NCBI GenBank assembly: GCA_903911805.1
Contig: CAIWET010000574.1
Span: 1-8,235 of the forward strand
Direction: 5' to 3'
Source of the DNA: an uncultured Ignavibacteria bacterium
Lineage (GTDB): Bacteria; Bacteroidota; Ignavibacteria; Kapaibacteriales; UBA2268
Length of the DNA stretch: 8,235 nucleotides
Shown: one piece after another, positions 1-5,351 of the stretch
Numbering within the stretch: the first letter of the stretch is position 1
Layout of the letters: each line of letters opens with the position of its first letter
Notes under the pieces: model-generated
What the model was told of the DNA's origin: nothing
The model's database searches: none
Seen by the model: only the letters and a program-made list of their open reading frames with translations
Translations under genes and position numbers: made by a program

Positions 1-83
1 AAAAATATTAACATATTTACACTAATTTATTTATTATTTAGTCAAAACTTATATTATGTATAAATTTAGGTGAAGTTACCCTG

Positions 84-1049
84 ATGGATGTATCTTCTAT
101 TTATAAAGAGTTAAGTATGTATAGATATTCATCTGCAACTGAAGTTGACAGTGAGTCTAACTATTCTTATAATCAAAATAATGCTCTTTATGATAGTAGT
201 AGAAGAGCCAATGAAGATAAACAAGTTCCACAGACTACCAATAAACCTATTAATGATAAATTAGAAATTTCTGCAGCTGCTCAAAAAAAGCAGAGTGAAA
301 ATTCATCTGGAAATAGCTCTAATAATCAAAATAATTCTAAAAATCAAGATCAAAGCAAACAAAATTCATCTAAAAATTCTTCGAATGGCTCTACTTTATC
401 AAAAGATGACCAAAAAATGGTTGAAGATTTGAGAAAGCGTGACTCAGAAGTAAGGTCTCACGAAGCCGCACATCAATCAGCAGGTGGTGGTTTAGTTAGA
501 GGTGGTGCAACTTTCAGTTATCAGTCTGGTCCAGACGGTAAACAGTATGCAATTGGAGGAGAAGTACAAATTGACACTTCTGGAGATAGCAATGACCCAC
601 AAGCAACTATTTCAAAAATGCAACAGGTAAAGCAGGCTGCTTTAGCGCCAGCTGACCCATCGTCTCAAGATAGGGCTGTGGCTCAAATGGCTGCTTCAGT
701 TGAAGCGGATGCAAGAGCTAAATTAAGCCAAAAGAATAGTGAATCGAACTCAAATACACCAAATGAGAATGTTGATCAAAAACAAGCTCCTGATTTTACT
801 CAATCTACTAACGTAAATCCTGATGGCACAAAAAAAGCAGCTTCTGAGAATGAAGGAAATACAAAAAAAAGTAATACTGCTGCTAATTTAATAAAATCTT
901 ACCAAACAAATCAAGAACAGAATAGCCAAGCAATTGGAAATATTCTAAATAAAATCAGTTCATCTCCAAGTTTGGAGAGCTTAAAAACGAGATCTGAACA
1001 ACAATTCAAGGTTAACTCTTTAAGCAAACAAATTTCATTTGTTTATTAA
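84..1049 (+). CDS. SprA-related putative metalloprotease
   Basis: The 321-residue product has a low-complexity Ser/Asn/Gln/Lys-rich N-terminal part (about 1-105), a conserved core (about 110-215) and a second Asn/Gln/Ser-rich tail. The core begins with an 'LRKRDSEVRSHEAAH' stretch containing a zincin HExxH motif (HEAAH, residues 126-130). It continues through a Gly-rich 'GGGLVRGGATFSYQSGPDG' block, 'GGEVQID' (E160, a possible third zinc ligand), and 'ALAPADPSSQDRAVA'. This block order is diagnostic of the SprA-related family (annotated in some genomes as putative metalloprotease CJM1_0395 family). Proteolysis is inferred; substrate and role are unknown. No Sec signal peptide or membrane segment is visible. 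Residues 58-63 read DKLEIS, a motif also seen in FlgM-type proteins and in the last gene of this window. A weak AGGTGA (68-73) lies 10 nt before the ATG. The next gene follows after 24 nt on the same strand. No clear promoter is visible in 1-83. Confidence 0.85.
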   Translation: MDVSSIYKELSMYRYSSATEVDSESNYSYNQNNALYDSSRRANEDKQVPQTTNKPINDKLEISAAAQKKQSENSSGNSSNNQNNSKNQDQSKQNSSKNSSNGSTLSKDDQKMVEDLRKRDSEVRSHEAAHQSAGGGLVRGGATFSYQSGPDGKQYAIGGEVQIDTSGDSNDPQATISKMQQVKQAALAPADPSSQDRAVAQMAASVEADARAKLSQKNSESNSNTPNENVDQKQAPDFTQSTNVNPDGTKKAASENEGNTKKSNTAANLIKSYQTNQEQNSQAIGNILNKISSSPSLESLKTRSEQQFKVNSLSKQISFVY

Positions 1050-1073
1050 TCTTAAAAAACCAGAAATAATACT

Positions 1074-2042
1074 ATGAGAATATTTAAAACAATCTTAATA
1101 GTGGCATTTATGTCAATCAGTTCACTTTTTGCAAAAGATAAAATTTATCTTCCTTTTTTTGAATTAATTAATGTTGACAATGAATATCAATATTCAACAT
1201 CAAAATTATTAAAAGATTATATTGATGAAACTTTAGGTTTTGAATTAATTTTACCTTCTCGAATTACTGAGAATTTCAATTATCCAACCGAGACTACAAT
1301 TATACAGTCAGCCATTGAAGCTGGTTGTAAATATTATTTACTAGCATCTTTAAACAGAATCGGTGATAATGTAATAATTAATGTTAATCTAAAAGATGCT
1401 GTTTCTCAGGAATCCAAGTGGAAAGATAGATTAAAAGCAGCCACTCCTGAGGACTTAGATCCGATTATGCAAAACATTGCAAATGCAATAAATGCAAATT
1501 CTAAAGGCAACAAGGCTCAATCAATTTATTCGGTATCCGATTATAACGCAACTCCACTTAAACAAGTGAAAACAAATAATGCTTTTGGCGTTTCAATAGG
1601 TGGGCTTGTATATTTAAATAATCCGACAAAAACAGACTTATCTGCCGGAGCTGAAGGATATTGGCTATATGATGCAAGAAATGTGATTTATCAAATCTCA
1701 GGTGGTTTATACGGATTAGGAGGCACAGCTCTTGCTATGAATGGCTCTTTAGGCGTATTGGGACCAATGAATGATTTTGATAATACTTTCTTTGTAGGTG
1801 CATCAGCAGGTCTCAATTATATTAGTACTAATACAAGTGACAAGATTAATTCATACGACGGTGGAGGATTATATTTAGGAGCTAATTTAGGGTATTTAAT
1901 TGGAAGAACTAGCTCAACTACTTTTAAAGTTCAAATTGAATATAATATTGGATTATATTCTTTAGAGCAATATACAACTAAAGTAAAAACAGATTTTCCT
2001 CAAATTCTAAAATTCAATTTTGGCATTTATTTTGGAAAATAA
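1074..2042 (+). CDS. secreted TolB/FlgO-like domain plus predicted outer-membrane beta-barrel protein
   Basis: The 322-residue product starts with a Sec signal peptide (hydrophobic residues 5-19, likely cleavage after A20). Residues about 22-140 look like the alpha/beta domain of the TolB-N/FlgO/CsgG-like group: an opening strand 'IYLPFFEL', a helix with 'LLKDYIDETLGFELILPSR', an 'AIEAGCKYYLLASLNRIGDNVIINVNLKDA' strand-turn-strand block, and a Trp-Lys plus 'PEDLDPIMQNIANAI' helix. A Ser/Asn/Lys linker (about 141-168) leads to a C-terminal part (about 169-322) with alternating short, Gly- and aromatic-rich strands ending 'FNFGIYFGK', consistent with a small 8-stranded outer-membrane barrel. 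The fold assignments come from pattern only. A role in the envelope is likely; the exact function is unknown. No good Shine-Dalgarno precedes the ATG. The lipoprotein gene begins 1 nt after its stop, so the two are almost certainly co-transcribed. Confidence 0.75.
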   Translation: MRIFKTILIVAFMSISSLFAKDKIYLPFFELINVDNEYQYSTSKLLKDYIDETLGFELILPSRITENFNYPTETTIIQSAIEAGCKYYLLASLNRIGDNVIINVNLKDAVSQESKWKDRLKAATPEDLDPIMQNIANAINANSKGNKAQSIYSVSDYNATPLKQVKTNNAFGVSIGGLVYLNNPTKTDLSAGAEGYWLYDARNVIYQISGGLYGLGGTALAMNGSLGVLGPMNDFDNTFFVGASAGLNYISTNTSDKINSYDGGGLYLGANLGYLIGRTSSTTFKVQIEYNIGLYSLEQYTTKVKTDFPQILKFNFGIYFGK

Positions 2043-2043
2043 A

Positions 2044-2430
2044 ATGAACAAATTACTTCTATTCATATTTATTTGTTCAATTCTAATTTTAAGTTCATGC
2101 ACTTATACTCAAATTCTTTGTGGAAATTCAAAAGCCGATATTTATATTGATGGAGCCTTTGCTGGCAAAGGAACGGCAAAGGTTGTGAGAGTAGGTCCAC
2201 CAAACACCTGTCATTTGGAAGCGAAATTAAATGGTCACGTAATTGGAAAAGCAGAAATGTCTAGAGAAATGACAGCAACTACATTATATTATGGTATTAG
2301 TTCCTGGGGTTTAGGACTTCTTTTCCTTTGGGAATATCCAGAGAGCTATATTATTCCAATTGAAATGACAGCACCAGATAATAACTATGACCCTTGGGCT
2401 CCAAAGAATTCTAAATGGAAAAAGAAATAA
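2044..2430 (+). CDS. small PEGA-like lipoprotein
   Basis: An in-frame ATG exists at 2020, but the ATG at 2044 is preferred. It places a basic-hydrophobic signal peptide (MNKLLLF...) directly at the N-terminus and gives a lipobox L-S-S-C with the acylated cysteine at C19. The upstream choice would add eight residues inside the previous gene. The mature protein (about 110 residues) begins 'CTYTQILCGNSKADIYIDGAFAGKG', whose 'DIYIDGxFxGKG' resembles the PEGA surface-domain pattern, then 'VVRVGPP' and a second basic-Gly strand pair. A hydrophobic 'GISSWGLGLLFLWEYPES' segment follows (residues 84-101), then a Lys-rich tail. C26 and C56 could form a disulfide. It is probably anchored in the inner leaflet of the outer membrane and may partner the barrel protein encoded just upstream. 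The function is unknown. Its stop lies 4 nt from the stop of the convergent LysE-family gene. Confidence 0.75.
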   Translation: MNKLLLFIFICSILILSSCTYTQILCGNSKADIYIDGAFAGKGTAKVVRVGPPNTCHLEAKLNGHVIGKAEMSREMTATTLYYGISSWGLGLLFLWEYPESYIIPIEMTAPDNNYDPWAPKNSKWKKK

Positions 2431-2434
2431 TAGA

Positions 2435-3157
2435 TTAAAAGGCAGATAAGGCTATTCTAACAATTTCGGACCACTTGGTTACTGATAAAAGTCTGTAGCC
2501 AAGGAGAGTTCCAAAACCAATATAAGTTAAACCAGCAAATTTATGTACTTTTGCTAGCATTGTAGGAGATAATTTGTCTTTGAAATACATTACAATTTTT
2601 ACTAAAAAATAAAGCCAAAGCGAATTTCCAAATCCAAATCCAAATGAAAATATAAGATTATTCAATGCATTGTTTTCCATTATATTTGCTTTTTGCACAT
2701 TCATAGCAATGAAAAGCAATGATGCAAAAAATGATGGATTTGCAAGATTTGTTAATGCAACAGCCATCCCAATAAAAAATGGACCTTTACTCGTTAAAAA
2801 CTGATATACTTTATTTCTGCTCTGAACTTCGTCTAAATTGATTTCTTGATTTTCTTTTTGTGGTTTTAAATGAATTGCACCGTAAATTATTAAAGCCAAA
2901 ATAATTGAAACCTGAATAAAGAAAACAGGCACAGGATAAGAATCTACAAAATCATTTAATAAGAAAATAATACCCGAAGATGCAAACATTGCGAATAAGC
3001 TATAGAAGAAATCTATGATTCCATTGCCATAAGCAATCTTGGAACCATATTTAGATCCTTTTTCTAAACTCTTTTTAAATATAGTTACACCGACTGGTCC
3101 TGGCGGCATCGCCAAAAGAAATCCAATAACTAATCCAACAAGTAAAGCACTTAACAC
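2435..3157 (-). CDS. LysE/RhtB-family amino-acid or metabolite exporter
   Basis: This 240-residue integral membrane protein has about six hydrophobic segments. The first carries the LysE-superfamily hallmark MPPGPVG (P18-P19-G20-P21), followed by an amphipathic 'KKSLEKGSKYGSKIAYGN' turn. A hydrophilic loop at about 98-118 (KPQKENQEINLDEVQSR) precedes the second half, where 'ALTNLANPSFF' (134-144) matches the second family motif. The family exports amino acids or related small molecules by secondary transport; the substrate cannot be read from sequence. Translation starts at a GTG with a clear AGGGGA ribosome binding site (complement of 3166-3171) 8 nt upstream. The MerR/TipAS regulator gene lies upstream on the same strand. 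The 141-nt gap between them contains palindromes, so this exporter is a plausible target of that regulator, or a downstream gene of the same unit. Confidence 0.88.
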   Translation of the reverse strand: MLSALLVGLVIGFLLAMPPGPVGVTIFKKSLEKGSKYGSKIAYGNGIIDFFYSLFAMFASSGIIFLLNDFVDSYPVPVFFIQVSIILALIIYGAIHLKPQKENQEINLDEVQSRNKVYQFLTSKGPFFIGMAVALTNLANPSFFASLLFIAMNVQKANIMENNALNNLIFSFGFGFGNSLWLYFLVKIVMYFKDKLSPTMLAKVHKFAGLTYIGFGTLLGYRLLSVTKWSEIVRIALSAF

Positions 3158-3189
3158 TAATATTTTCCCCTAATTTTCATATTTTCCTA

Positions 3190-3209
3190 ACACTTTTTCA
3201 GAAAAGTGT
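3190..3209 (-). promoter_or_regulatory. perfect 8-bp inverted repeat in exporter leader
   Basis: ACACTTTT (3190-3197) and AAAAGTGT (3202-3209) are perfect reverse complements around a 4-nt spacer, 33 to 52 nt upstream of the LysE-family GTG. In RNA it would form a simple hairpin without a U-tract. In DNA it could be an operator. It partly overlaps the next palindrome (3207-3224). Confidence 0.5.
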
Positions 3210-3224
3210 GTAGAATTTTACACA
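3207..3224 (-). promoter_or_regulatory. palindrome TGTGTA-N6-TACACA, candidate operator
   Basis: Perfect 6-bp arms (3207-3212 and 3219-3224) are separated by 6 nt, giving an 18-bp dyad of the size bound by MerR-family dimers. On the minus strand a loose sigma-70-like pair (TTGATT, then about 17 nt, then TAAATT) lies just upstream of the dyad. This would place the dyad near the transcription start of the exporter gene. The promoter match is weak and the operator role is inferred from the dyad and the neighbouring regulator gene. Confidence 0.35.
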
Positions 3225-3271
3225 ATTTATGCAATTTTTTGAAAATAATCAAGAAAAATCGATTTATTCCC

Positions 3272-3283
3272 TTACAAGTGTAA
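3272..3283 (-). promoter_or_regulatory. palindrome TTACA-AG-TGTAA
   Basis: This 12-bp dyad lies 15 nt beyond the stop of the MerR-family gene. It shares the TTACAC/GTGTAA half-site with the palindrome at 3207-3224 (TTTTACACA), so the two may be two sites for the same DNA-binding protein. This is seen in sequence only. Confidence 0.3.
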
Positions 3284-3298
3284 ATATTTGTTAACAGT

Positions 3299-4066
3299 TT
3301 ATGCTTTTTTCAAGTAAATTCTCTCATCAAAATAGTATTGAATTGCTTTGTAAATAAATTCAGCTAATCCAACTTTATATTTTTCATAATGATTTTTGAA
3401 TCGTTTATCTTCAGTATACATCTTGCCTAATTCTAAAAGCATTTCTGGCGTGCAATCATAAAAATTATTAATATAATCGTGCCAAAGAATAATTTGGTCT
3501 TGCACATCAGGATGCTCTGGATATTTATCCATTAGTACAGCTAAAGATTTGGTAATCTTCTCACCGTTATCTTTTAGGTTCTTCCAGCCATCTTTCCCTA
3601 ATTTCTTAATTCTCATTTCGGATTCAATAACAGTATTTCCCCAGCGGTTAATAGCTTCATTTTTGTATTCCTGAGCTTGCTCAGTTGTAAATCCATCGTA
3701 AAGTTCTTCGTCTGACAACATGAGAATATTCTCCTTTTTGTTTTCTATTTGATTAATTGTTTTTTCAATTGTATTTACTAAATTTTCAAATTTTTTAATT
3801 TTATAACTCAATAATATTTTTTGATTTTTTAAAGACTCAAGTGGAGAAAAATCTGCAGAACTATAAATTTGAATAATATCATTCAAACTAAAGTCAAGTT
3901 CTTTATAAAAAAGAATTTGCTGAAGTTTTAATAAATCTTCATAAGAATAATATCTAAAGCCATTAAAATCCTTCATTTTAGGCTTTAATAATCCAATTTT
4001 GTCATAATGCCTTAGAGTTTTTAAGCTAATTCCAGCAATTTCAGCAACTTTCCCAATTTTATGCAT
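3299..4066 (-). CDS. MerR-family transcriptional regulator with TipAS ligand-binding domain
   Basis: The 255-residue product has a MerR winged helix-turn-helix at residues 2-70: 'KIGKVAEIAGISLKTLRHYDKIGLLKP' followed by the wing 'FNGFRYYSYEDL'. A dimerisation coiled coil follows (about 75-117, Lys/Leu/Ile-rich). The C-terminal TipAS domain (about 120-250) includes 'EAINRWGNT', 'YPEHPDVQDQI..WHDYINNFYDCTPEM' and 'LGKMYTEDKRFKNHYEKYKVGLAEFIYKAIQYY'. In Streptomyces TipA this domain binds thiopeptide antibiotics, with a conserved Cys involved; C205 is the only Cys here and sits in the corresponding FYDC segment (family knowledge, not tested). Such proteins usually activate efflux or stress genes by untwisting promoters. 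The start ATG has an AGGATG (complement of 4071-4076) just upstream. A small CCTAAGG palindrome at 4113-4119 in its upstream region could be part of an autoregulatory site. The LysE-family gene downstream is the obvious candidate target. Confidence 0.9.
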   Translation of the reverse strand: MHKIGKVAEIAGISLKTLRHYDKIGLLKPKMKDFNGFRYYSYEDLLKLQQILFYKELDFSLNDIIQIYSSADFSPLESLKNQKILLSYKIKKFENLVNTIEKTINQIENKKENILMLSDEELYDGFTTEQAQEYKNEAINRWGNTVIESEMRIKKLGKDGWKNLKDNGEKITKSLAVLMDKYPEHPDVQDQIILWHDYINNFYDCTPEMLLELGKMYTEDKRFKNHYEKYKVGLAEFIYKAIQYYFDERIYLKKA

Positions 4067-4191
4067 AATTCATCCTATCGTTATAAAATCAAAATACAAA
4101 AATAAGATATTCCCTAAGGTCAGAGAAAAGAAAAAAAATATTTAGGCATAATAATTGCTTTACTAACATTGGATTATATGTTCTTTTAATA

Positions 4192-4206
4192 TTCATTATA
4201 AATGAA
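4192..4206. promoter_or_regulatory. palindrome TTCATT-ATA-AATGAA upstream of flagellin promoter
   Basis: Perfect 6-bp arms surround a 3-nt centre, ending 8 nt before the -35 of the sigma-28 promoter. It could be a regulator site or simply chance in AT-rich DNA. The rest of the 242-nt divergent region between 4067 and the promoter shows no other clear element. Confidence 0.25.
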
Positions 4207-4214
4207 AATAATGC

Positions 4215-4241
4215 TAAAGTTTTTAGTCGAATTGCCGAGAA
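4215..4241 (+). promoter_or_regulatory. sigma-28 (FliA) promoter of the flagellin gene
   Basis: TAAAGTTT (4215-4222), an 11-nt spacer (4223-4233) and GCCGAGAA (4234-4241) match the enterobacterial sigma-28 consensus TAAAGTTT-N11-GCCGATAA at 15 of 16 positions with exact spacing. Transcription should start about 6-9 nt downstream, near 4247-4250, giving a leader of about 60 nt before the flagellin ATG. This is the standard late-class promoter for flagellin and its chaperones. Confidence 0.9.
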
Positions 4242-4308
4242 TTTAACTTGAGGACAGAGTAAAATGGCTGGATGCCCAAGTTAAAAAGTTAGTACAAGGG
4301 AGGTCTTT
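4242..4308 (+). promoter_or_regulatory. structured flagellin mRNA leader with ribosome binding site
   Basis: TTTAACTTG (4242-4250) and CAAGTTAAA (4277-4285) form a perfect 9-bp inverted repeat around a 26-nt loop. At the loop's 3' end GGC-TGGAT-GCC (4266-4276) can form a small inner hairpin presenting GGA. The ribosome binding site AAGGGAGG (4296-4303) is strong, 5 nt before the ATG, and is preceded by GTAC, so that 4292-4299 reads GUACAAGG. This matches the first eight positions of the CsrA consensus RUACARGGAUGU. GGA triplets occur at 4252, 4270 and 4299. The structure is seen; control by CsrA/FliW is inferred from known flagellin regulation in other bacteria. Confidence 0.55.
4264..4284 (+). 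other. possible six-codon leader ORF before flagellin
   Basis: ATG at 4264 followed by five sense codons and TAA at 4282-4284 would encode M-A-G-C-P-S. An AGGA (4251-4254) sits 9 nt upstream. The ORF runs through the 3' arm of the leader hairpin and ends 24 nt before the flagellin ATG, so ribosomes on it would open the hairpin. It could equally be chance. Confidence 0.25.
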
Positions 4309-5241
4309 ATGCCAACAGCAATTTCGGGTGGGTCCCGTATTAGAACGAATACTCCGGCTGAGCAAGCATACAATGCATTGCAGTCTGCAAGTAGCAATAT
4401 TGCTTTAAGACAATTACGTCTTTCAACCGGTAAACGAATTAATTCAGCAGCAGATGATGTAGCTGGTTATATCACTTCAAGAGCATTGAAATCACGCACA
4501 GGTGCGTTGAAATCAGCACTCAATTCAGTAGGTGAAGCAAACTCAGTAACATCGATCTCGATGGACGCATTAGATAACATAAATAGCTTGTTGACGCAGA
4601 TCAAAGACTCAGCTGCTACGGCTTCTTCAGGTGCTCTGGGAACGGATGAAAAAGTTGCATTAGCTAAGGGAGCTTATAGACTCTCTCAGCAAATACAATT
4701 TGTTGTTGATTCCACCGTATTTGGTGGTAAACAATTGTTACAAGGAGGTTTTTCTGGTGATTGGACAATTGGATACTTAGCAAATAATAACCTATTAACA
4801 ATGGGTGTAGATTTAACAACAGGTAACACGGAATTAAATGTTACAAGTAATGACTTTAACATTAATTCAAAAAATGCTTCGGCATTTGCAGGTGTTGCTG
4901 GCTTTAATTTAAGTTGTTTGAACTCAGTGAGTTCTTCCGATTTAGGCGTGTTTGCAAGTTCGCAAATATCTTCAACTTTAACAAGTTTGTCAGATGCTCT
5001 GTCAAACGTAAATAAGGTTGCATCATATTTGGGTGGTTTGCAGGTAAGACTAAATTCTCAGGAAGACTTGTTGAAATCTCAGATAACAAATTATAATGCC
5101 GCTGTTTCGAGAATTGAAGATGCTGATGTTGCTACCGAGCAACTAGATTTGGTTAAAAGCCAATTCTTACAGCAAGCGTCATTGATTTCTCTAGCACAGG
5201 CAAATCAGAATCCTCAGTCGTTCTTGCAGTTATTCAGATAG
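4309..5241 (+). CDS. fliC: flagellin
   Basis: This is the filament subunit, exported through the flagellar type III apparatus and polymerised under the cap. The 310-residue protein has the conserved N-terminal D0/D1 region: 'RIRTNTPAEQAYNALQSASSNIALRQLRLSTGKRINSAADDVAGYITSRAL' at about 10-60. It also has the conserved C-terminal region (about 225-310): 'SRIEDADVATEQLDLVKSQFLQQASLISLAQANQNPQSFLQLFR'. The central part (about 145-220) is short, so there is no large D2/D3 insertion and the surface-exposed region is minimal. Residue C203 lies in this part (codon 4915-4917), which is unusual because flagellins generally lack Cys. There is no signal peptide, as expected. The start is fixed by AAGGGAGG 5 nt upstream. 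Expression is expected from the sigma-28 promoter at 4215-4241. It is followed after 110 nt by fliS. Confidence 0.97.
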   Translation: MPTAISGGSRIRTNTPAEQAYNALQSASSNIALRQLRLSTGKRINSAADDVAGYITSRALKSRTGALKSALNSVGEANSVTSISMDALDNINSLLTQIKDSAATASSGALGTDEKVALAKGAYRLSQQIQFVVDSTVFGGKQLLQGGFSGDWTIGYLANNNLLTMGVDLTTGNTELNVTSNDFNINSKNASAFAGVAGFNLSCLNSVSSSDLGVFASSQISSTLTSLSDALSNVNKVASYLGGLQVRLNSQEDLLKSQITNYNAAVSRIEDADVATEQLDLVKSQFLQQASLISLAQANQNPQSFLQLFR

Positions 5242-5263
5242 AATAATTGGAATAAAGACGAGA

Positions 5264-5283
5264 TTTGATAGTCTGGACTCAAA
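5264..5283 (+). repeat. small inverted repeat TTTGA...TCAAA after flagellin
   Basis: TTTGA (5264-5268) pairs with TCAAA (5279-5283). GT/AC inside can extend the stem past a 2-nt bulge, leaving a CTGG loop. It begins 22 nt after the flagellin stop. No U-tract follows, so it is not a standard terminator. Confidence 0.3.
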
Positions 5284-5291
5284 CACATTGG

Positions 5292-5328
5292 AATAGGGGT
5301 GTATAACCAAAACACCCTGGTTCCTATT
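5292..5328 (+). promoter_or_regulatory. nested hairpin with possible pseudoknot in fliC-fliS spacer
   Basis: AATAGG (5292-5297) pairs with CCTATT (5323-5328), and GGTGT (5298-5302) with ACACC (5312-5316), giving a continuous 5' strand and an 11-bp bipartite stem with a 3' internal bulge (5317-5322). AACC in the apical loop (5305-5308) is complementary to GGTT in that bulge (5319-5322), so a pseudoknot or alternative pairing is possible. No U-run follows, and the fliS ribosome binding site GGAG (5340-5343) is 11 nt downstream. It may set relative levels of flagellin and its chaperone by stabilising the upstream mRNA, attenuating read-through, or limiting fliS translation. The function is inferred. 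Confidence 0.55.
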
Positions 5329-5351
5329 AACAACAAAACGGAGATAAATAA

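Noticed and set aside
1..83. Promoter for the first gene
   Set aside because: The stretch is extremely A/T-rich, so TATAAA-like sequences (59-64) are expected by chance; no convincing -35 or sigma-28 match is present.
2020..2043. Upstream in-frame ATG for the lipoprotein gene
   Set aside because: It would add eight residues before the signal peptide and lies inside the previous gene; the ATG at 2044 gives a standard lipoprotein signal.
3155..3180. Seven-codon minus-strand mini-ORF just before the exporter GTG
   Set aside because: It has no ribosome binding site of its own, contains the exporter's ribosome binding site, and is best explained by chance.
4904..5089. 61-residue minus-strand open frame inside fliC
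   Set aside because: It lies antisense to the conserved flagellin C-terminal region and has no family resemblance; it is a shadow frame.
5292..5328. Intrinsic terminator after flagellin
   Set aside because: The stem is good but no U-tract follows, so it is described as a structured RNA element instead.
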